DNA of 64,000 bases from Humulus lupulus (Eukaryota > Streptophyta > Magnoliopsida > Rosales > Cannabaceae), in NCBI RefSeq assembly GCF_963169125.1, contig NC_084793.1:40605578-40669577 (forward strand), read 5' to 3'. Positions 58,561 through 64,000 of this stretch are shown in pieces. Each line of letters opens with the position of its first letter. The stretch's first letter is position 1. Under the pieces are notes generated by a model. That model was not told the DNA's origin, made no database searches, and saw only the letters and a list, made by a program, of their open reading frames with translations. Both the position numbers and the translations under genes were made by a program.

Positions 58561-59610
58561 CTTATTGTTTCTTACAACGGTGTTTGGGAACAGAAAGCAG
58601 AAAAATGGAATTTCAAAGTTGGTTTGAACACTATAATACATGTACCAATTGATGTTGGTAACATAGAATTATTGGAGAAGTTGTATTCAAAGTTGAAAGT
58701 GGATAGGTCATTGTTTGACTTAAAGTTGGAAGTGTCGTTTACATGCAATGATTTTAGCGTAGATCCCATTGAAATCACAGATGATGAAGGAGTTAGTGCT
58801 CTTATTCTTAAAAATTCGAAGTCCTTAAAACATCGGGTTCCTTTATGCGTTAGTTCGATTGCAAAGAACATTGCTCTTATTGATCCATCTCCTAGAGCAA
58901 GTGTTAATATGGAAAATCATAATCAATCATGCACGGCTATTCCACAAACAGCTCCTGGGCCAAGTGTATGCATGGGAGGTCCTAGTCATAATGAAACTTT
59001 TTTTCCCCCAACAAATCTCTCGCATGATGATGGGTATGAGTATGAGCCATATGTCAATGACGATCCAGTTGCCCATTTTGGTGATGATGATGAAAGAGTT
59101 GAGGGATGCAGTAGTTCTAATGATAACTTAGAGGATCGGTTGTCGATGCTACATGTGGTTCAAGTAGATAATTTAAATGTACGAACATTTCCAAGACGTC
59201 AAGAAAGCCAAGGACGGAGGACTGCTGGCTCAAAGAACAGTCGTCCAACTACATAAGATGATGGAAATAGATGGAGTTCTCCAGCGTATACTGCTGAAGA
59301 TATCCCATGCCCCTCTTATGTTATCCCCACGTTATCTGGGGTGAGTTGTGGAGTAATAGAAGTTGGGAAATTTTTTTAGAACAAGTTAGAGTTGAAGATG
59401 AAGGCACACTTGTATGCAATGAAGCAGAACTTCGAGTTTGTGGTGAAGAAGTCAGGTACTGAAGTTTGGTATATCACTTGCAAGGATCCTAATTGTGGGT
59501 GGAGATTGAGGGGGAAGAGAATTCCTAAATCTAATATGTTCGAGATAACTCGTTTTACCAACAAACACACTTGCTCCTTGAACTTTGGTTTCTTGGCTGC
59601 TGGAGTATAG
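58561..59610 (+). pseudogene. truncated MULE transposase (MURA), N-terminal part
   Basis: The recognisable frame begins near 58570 (YNGVWEQKAEKWNFKVG) with the N-terminal domain common to plant MURA proteins, running through KVDRSLFDLKLEVSF and ITDDEGVSALIL. A long acidic linker ends at a TAA at 59254. The DNA-binding DBD_Tnp_Mut domain (PF03108) follows at 59395-59585. It contains the zinc-binding residues in CKDPNCGWRLRG and KHTC, preceded by a TAG near 59378. Then the gene stops: the MULE DDE catalytic domain and the SWIM zinc finger, normally another 300-400 residues, are missing. The copy cannot encode an active transposase. Confidence 0.8.
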
Positions 59611-59784
59611 TCCTTGTACCTTACTGGTCTCTATCTAGTGTGCTTACCTGTAAAGGAGCAATTAATATCTAATCTCTTTAAAACAAAAAAAAACTCATGG
59701 ATTAGTCGTACCTAAGAACGTCTGCACTGGCTGAGAAGGTGTGGCTTCTCCAACAGAAGGCTCGTAACATGAGGGGAGAATGTC

Positions 59785-61234
59785 TTACTCTACATCCTCT
59801 GTTGGAGTAGGTGCATGAGTATGTGCAGGAGTAGGTGCAGGAGTAGGTATACCACCTAGTGTTGCCAGCTTCTCTAATATGACTTCTTGATTTTTAAGGA
59901 CGATACCTAGAGTGGCCTTAACCTCGTCCACTGCACCTGATAGTCTGGCCATCTCACCAAACACCTCCTCATAAGCCCCAGGAGCAGGAGCATAAGTAGG
60001 TTTTGTACTAGTATCTGGAGCAGTCTTTGTTGGGGCGTCCTCCACAAATATGCCAGCCTCCACGATCTCAGCCACCGCAGCAGCCTCTGCCTCGGGATCG
60101 TAAGGTCTTCCATCCTCTGGTGCAGGCTGGATCATATTCTGCAGCATCGCATACCTAGGAGCATCCCCCTCTGTCCTCTGATATGTGGCATCGAAGAAGT
60201 CTCGCTCATTTGGTTGAGGCCTTAGGATAGAAATGCATGACAACTGTAATGAAAATGAAACAATCAAATTAGAAACAACATAAATTGATTAGTACAATTC
60301 AAAAGTTCTTGAATTATTTAAATGTAATATAACTTACATGTCTCATTGCAAGTACATCCTTCAAATACAAATGCTTCGGCTGGCCTATGCTCTCCCACTG
60401 TAGCATCATAGGGAACTTGAATCCATAGGGCTTGGCGTGTTCCTTCTGTAAATCAAGAATCGTCTCGTATGCCCAATATTGCAAGGCTGGTGGATACCCC
60501 TTGCAAGTGTACTTTGCCTCCACCTTAACACTCTTAGAAGACTCCACCTCAGTGATCTTCTTCGCCTTCTTACCTGGTATTGTAGTACCAATCGCTTTCA
60601 TATCTCTATTGAATTGTTTCATAGTTGTATCGAATGAAAGGGATCCCCATGGATACTTCTCAAAATAATCTAAATCCTCGACCATCGACAATGAATCTCG
60701 CCAAATAGCATTGTCGTTCTCAACGCCCAATAGTATCCCCTCCACAAAGTAAACCAAACTGAGTTTGTACAAATCATCAGGTACATCGCACATACTAAAA
60801 GCTCGTTCCAACATACTGAACCGAATGCCTTTCTCGGGTTCCACACTGAAATATGTATCAACTAGGCGGGAAGAAGTAATGTGAGGTTCAATGTCAACAG
60901 CAAGTGGTGGACAGGAGCAGCTCAGGCCGGTGATAATGGCAAACTCGTGCACCCCAAACTTACATAAGTTTAGGCCCATCAAGAAGTGCATCTCATCGCC
61001 ACGCGGAGACTTGACCTTCCGCAAAAGCAGTGTGTGCACCAATGCCCCAGAGAACAAAAAGGGAGGGGCTGTGAAGAATGGTCCAAAAATAGACTCATTC
61101 ACCCTCCCCAACAATCCATGCTCCTCAAATCTTTTCTTCAATTTTGTTAACCTCCCAGAACCCCTATAGGTCATACGACCGACATAATGATCCTCCATAG
61201 GGATCTCAAGCGGTGGGATACATTTGGGTGGCAT
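59785..61234 (-). CDS. DUF1985-domain protein of a MULE, two exons
   Basis: The proposed coding sequence joins exon 61234-60338 (299 codons) and exon 60243-59785 (152 codons plus stop), 451 residues. The first exon starts MPPKCIPPLEIP right after an acceptor (ttttgcag). The donor CAT|GTAAGT at 60338 and acceptor attacag before 60243 keep the frame. DUF1985 covers about residues 45-200: FFTAPPFLFSGALVHTLLLR, MHFLMGLNLCKFGVHEFAII, TGLSCSCPP, then YFVEGILLG and WRDSLSMVEDLDYFEKYPWG. The C-terminus is Ala/Pro-rich with TPAPTPAHTHAPTP. DUF1985 proteins travel with plant MULEs, usually joined to a Ulp1 protease, which is absent here. No internal stop was found, in contrast to every neighbouring transposon gene. 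An in-frame upstream exon of up to 62 codons (62277-62092, donor ATG|GTAAGG) is possible. The function is unknown. Confidence 0.68.
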
Positions 61235-61310
61235 CTGCAAAATATCCAAAAAAAAGAGAATTAGTTGAATTTACAAAAAATACTCAATCTGTTGTTGTCA
61301 TCAAAATACT

Positions 61311-61915
61311 ATCGATATACCATCGAAATAGCATCGAAGGAGCATGGAATCGATGTCATATATGTTGATTTGGTTTATCATTGATATGGCATTGAAATGG
61401 AATCGATATATCATCGAAATAGAATCGCGTACAGATGGCAACCATCAGCATCGATGGCATTTCGATGGTACATCGATGCAAATTCGATGGTACATCGATG
61501 GAATGTCGATGCTGAGGCGAACATCTAATTTAGATGTTATTTTCGATGTAATATCGATGGTGTATCAATGTTGAATCGATGCCTATGTTGATTTGGTTCA
61601 ACATCGATATGGCATTGATGTGGCATCGATTGCGCATCGATTATGCATCAGCATCGATTATGCATCGATGTGGCATCAATATACCATCGATTATGCAAGA
61701 ATCGACATGGCATCGATATACCATCGATTGCGCATCGATGGACTATCGCCTTCATTTACTGGCCCATCGAAATACTATCAATGGAGCATCGATTGCGCAT
61801 CGATGAAAAACTTTTCAATATTTTAAAAATCTGCACATGCATTGTATGCCATCAAATTACCATCGATGAAGCATCGAAATGGCATCGATGTGGAATCGAA
61901 TGAACATCGACCCAC
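61311..61915 (+). repeat. ATCGATG-rich array, right
   Basis: About 600 bp with the ATCGAT core repeated dozens of times, including stretches such as gcatcgattgcgcatcgat. It shares a block of about 200 bp with the left array in direct orientation. It lies just upstream of the DUF1985 gene and is open in several frames without being a gene. Confidence 0.85.
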
Positions 61916-62264
61916 AAATTTTTTGCAGAATTTAAACATAATCTTCCAAAATGATGGACATAGAATCAAACCCATTTTAAGCTACATTTTTTGCAAAATA
62001 AAGATTAACAATCAAACCCATTTCATCGATTTATACATTACGATTCAAATTTTTTTTTAAAAAAAACCACATGACAACTGTCTTACCTTACCATGGCCAG
62101 CGATGGAGAAGAAGGTGGCGACGACGGCTTTGAGGAGAGAGAGAGTTTCGCCTGAGAGAGATGGTGAGAATGTGAGCTCGGTTGAGAGAAAATAATGAGA
62201 GAGAAATGAGAGAGTTTGGCTGGGAAGAGAGAATGTGAGCGGTCTGCTCGGTTAGTGGTAGGAG

Positions 62265-62368
62265 TGTTTTTGTCCAAAAATTAAAAATGACATATATTTG
62301 AGAGAGTATGTTATGTTGGCATTTTAAAAAATTAAGTATGTTATTGAACATACAATCTAAAATTTCCC
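62265..62368 (-). repeat. MULE right terminal inverted repeat
   Basis: Inverted partner of 57632-57735. The tip reads taaaatttccc on the plus strand and the inner end has tttttgtccaaaaa. It would overlap the 5' leader of the DUF1985 gene. Confidence 0.8.
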
Positions 62369-63229
62369 TACCTCTTTTCGAATGAATTAAAATCAACGGT
62401 TAAATTATAATGTTTTATACTGTGTCAAACCAATATAAAATAATATTTTTTATTTAATATTTTATTTATAAAAAAACTTTTACGACTTTTTCATAATAAA
62501 TTAAATTTTAATATGAGGTGTGATAATAAAATTAGTTTATAACACAACATAAAACACACTAATTTAACATAGAATTCGCTGTTTTCATATGATTATTTAT
62601 AATTCTGGAAGCATTAGTTTCTATTTTAATATATTATAATTGTGTCCCAAAGATGATGAATCATTGTGGCTGAGTTATTATCTATCCAGAAAAAAGGATT
62701 TTTTTTCCCTTAATTTTAACTTATCTCCAAACAAAGTTTTACTTAATTAATATGTATAGAACACGTGTATTGGTGGACAGAGAATGAGACACACTTAAAT
62801 GCCAAGGTGATGTCTATCGTTGAGCTTCATGATATAAAATTCTTTAATACTCGCACAAAGAAGTGGATGTGGATCTTTTTTTCCTTAGAAGATACGTTCA
62901 GAAATAATCGTGTCAATATCGAATCTTAATGAAAACTGCTTGATTCCAGAAAGAAATATAAAAACATGTCGTATTAGCAGTGCAATTTGGAGGACAGCTC
63001 CATCTATTCTTATCATAAAAGTTCGAACTACTAAACGACAAGGATGTGTACTTTCTCGTCCTTGCTTACTACGCGGCGCTCGACTTCTTCGCATGACAGA
63101 CACGTATTATGGACACTCGTCCTCATGCATGCTCTCCCATAGATCGCATGTTCTCATCTTCCAATTTTCCCTCTTCTATAAGCCAACACTCATCTTATAT
63201 CTTCCTCAAATTATATCCTCTGCAATTAA
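62369..63229 (+). promoter_or_regulatory. vicilin upstream region
   Basis: Intergenic DNA between the MULE and the vicilin ATG. It holds a G-box-like acacgtgt at about 62761-62768 (ABRE type), an RY element CATGCATG at 63124-63131, and a TATA-like ctataag near 63176 about 50-55 bp before the ATG. RY plus ACGT elements are the known signature of seed-maturation promoters. No gene was found in this stretch. Confidence 0.6.
63124..63131 (+). promoter_or_regulatory. RY (Sph) element CATGCATG
   Basis: A perfect CATGCATG lies about 100 bp before the vicilin ATG. This element is bound by B3-domain seed regulators (ABI3/FUS3 class) in storage-protein promoters. Confidence 0.65.
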
Positions 63230-64000
63230 ATGGCGGCCTTCAAGCTCTCTTTACTTATACTGTTACTCCTGTTTGTGGTAGTGCCAAGCTCGAGTGTCGA
63301 CGTTTCTGTCCAAAAAGATCCCGAGCTGAAACAGTGCAGGCATCAGTGTACACACCAGACAGGCTTCGATGAAGCACAGAAGAGCCAATGCGAGCAAAAG
63401 TGCAAGGAATACATTAGAGACAAGAGAGAGCAAGAGAGAAGAGAAAGAGGAGGAAGAGATGAAAAAGAAGATGAAAGCCACTACAATAGAAAAGAAAGAG
63501 AGGAAACAAGAAGCGGTGAAGGGGAGCGAGTAACAGAGAGGAGCCCGTACGTTTTTGAAGAAGAGCATTTTGAAACCAGCATTAAAACAGAGGAGGGAAG
63601 AGTTCATATTCTCCGAAAGTTCACTGAGAAGTCGAAGCTTTTGAAGGGAATTGAGAATTACCGAGTAGGGTTTCTCGAGGCCAACCCCAGTGCTTTCATT
63701 GCCCCGGTTCACCTTGATGCCGACTGCGTCTTCTTCGTTGCTACTGGTAACTTTTGAAGACTAATGTATAAGTATAACCAAACTTACACACACACAGATA
63801 TATATATATATATATATATGTATACTTGTTTTCTTATAACTGTGATTTGTATATGAAGGGAAACCGACTGTAACCCTGTTGAGAGAGGATAAGAGAGAGA
63901 CTTTTAACCTTGTCCAAGGAGATATTCTAACCATCCCAGCAGGAACCCCTGTATATATCGTCAACCGGGACGAAAACGAAAAGTTGTTCATTGTCAAGCT
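63230..64000 (+). CDS. vicilin-like 7S seed storage globulin (5' part)
   Basis: Exon 1 is 63230-63746, with donor G|GTAACT. Exon 2 starts at 63859 after tatatgaag and runs off the window, so the gene is partial. The protein begins with a signal peptide (MAAFKLSLLILLLLFVVVPS). A hairpin motif follows with C-x3-C and C-x3-C pairs (CRHQCTHQTGF and CEQKCKEYIRD), as in vicilin-buried peptides. An Arg/Glu-rich linker comes next. The first cupin domain starts at PYVFEEEHFETSIKTEEGR and has FTEKSKLLKGIENYRVGFLE and PVHLDADCVFFV. Exon 2 continues it: KPTVTLLREDKRETFNLVQG, DILTIPAGTPVYIVNRDENE. The product would be a trimeric storage globulin of the protein storage vacuole. The frame shows no defect. 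This is the one clear host gene. Confidence 0.93.
63747..63858 (+). other. vicilin intron 1
   Basis: 112 bp with GT at 63747 and AG at 63857-63858. It contains a (TA)n run at about 63799-63820. Removal joins ACTG to GGAAA and keeps the cupin frame (VATG then KPTV). Confidence 0.85.

Larger units (their letters stand above)
57632..62368. mobile_element. Mutator-like element (MULE)
   Basis: The terminal inverted repeats begin gggaaatttta at 57632 and, inverted, at 62368. Both arms continue with ataacat.cttact/a..ttttaaaatgcca and then ttttggacaaaaa about 95 bp in. The flanks are tagctctt and tacctctt, an 8-bp near-duplication with one mismatch, in line with the 8-10-bp Mutator duplication. Inside are a truncated MURA gene on the plus strand, a DUF1985 gene on the minus strand, and ATCGATG-rich arrays next to both ends. 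The lack of a MULE catalytic domain makes it non-autonomous. Confidence 0.85.

Noticed and set aside
58136..58652. Open frames with repeated Tyr-Arg-Ser-Ile-type motifs in the left ATCGATG array, and similar frames at 61344-61903
   Set aside because: They arise because the repeat lacks stop codons in several frames; there is no family match and the frames overlap one another.

Overview
The window is nuclear DNA of a eudicot plant. It has spliced genes with GT..AG introns, plant-type transposable elements of almost every class, and the 5' part of a 7S (vicilin-type) seed-storage globulin gene at the right edge. The species cannot be fixed from the sequence; a rosid is plausible but not shown. 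Almost all of the first 62 kb is nested, decaying transposable elements. The only clear host gene in its own place is the vicilin gene at 63230-64000.

Layout. (1) 1-9603: a Ty1/copia element of Sirevirus-like build (copia-1, minus strand) with LTRs, PBS, gag, pol and a third ORF in the env position. It sits inside an LTR of a second, related family (fragment 9604-10114). (2) 10115-14332: the 3' part of a Ty3/gypsy Tat-type element (gypsy A, minus strand) with its LTR and a long ORF antisense to the element. (3) 14333: a CACTA left end, followed by a full but broken CACTA gene set on the minus strand (Ulp1 protease, DUF8039, Ptta-like, DUF4216, DUF4218, TNP2) carrying a SINE with a 16-bp target duplication. 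(4) About 22000-29820: AT-rich DNA with a truncated O-methyltransferase and two exons of ribosomal protein L18a, ending in a different CACTA terminus at 30056. (5) 30057-37249: the 3' two thirds of copia-2 (plus strand) with integrase, RT, RNase H, the same third ORF, PPT and 3' LTR. (6) 37538-53459: a complete Tat-type gypsy element (gypsy B, plus strand). It carries two solo LTRs, each with a perfect 5-bp duplication, a 62-bp tandem array and the antisense ORF. (7) 53908-57461: two Helitron 5' ends and one Helitron 3' end. (8) 57632-62368: a Mutator-like element with TIRs, ATCGATG-rich arrays, a truncated MURA and an apparently intact two-exon DUF1985 gene. (9) 62369-64000: the promoter and first two exons of the vicilin gene.

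Nesting order as inferred: copia-2 was host to copia-1 and gypsy A; CACTA DNA then entered gypsy A and copia-2. The two CACTA ends in the window differ in subterminal repeats, flanks and 3-bp target sites. I therefore infer that two CACTA elements were fused, with loss of the rest of gypsy A and of the copia-2 gag.

The most interesting pattern is that both lineages of LTR element carry an extra gene in duplicate copies with conserved expression signals. Both copia elements have a PF20167-like ORF with a TATA box about 120 bp before its ATG. Both gypsy elements have an antisense ORF with its own TATA box and a 5'-leader intron of 582 and 583 bp ending exactly at the ATG. No CRISPR array, rRNA gene or functional tRNA gene was seen.
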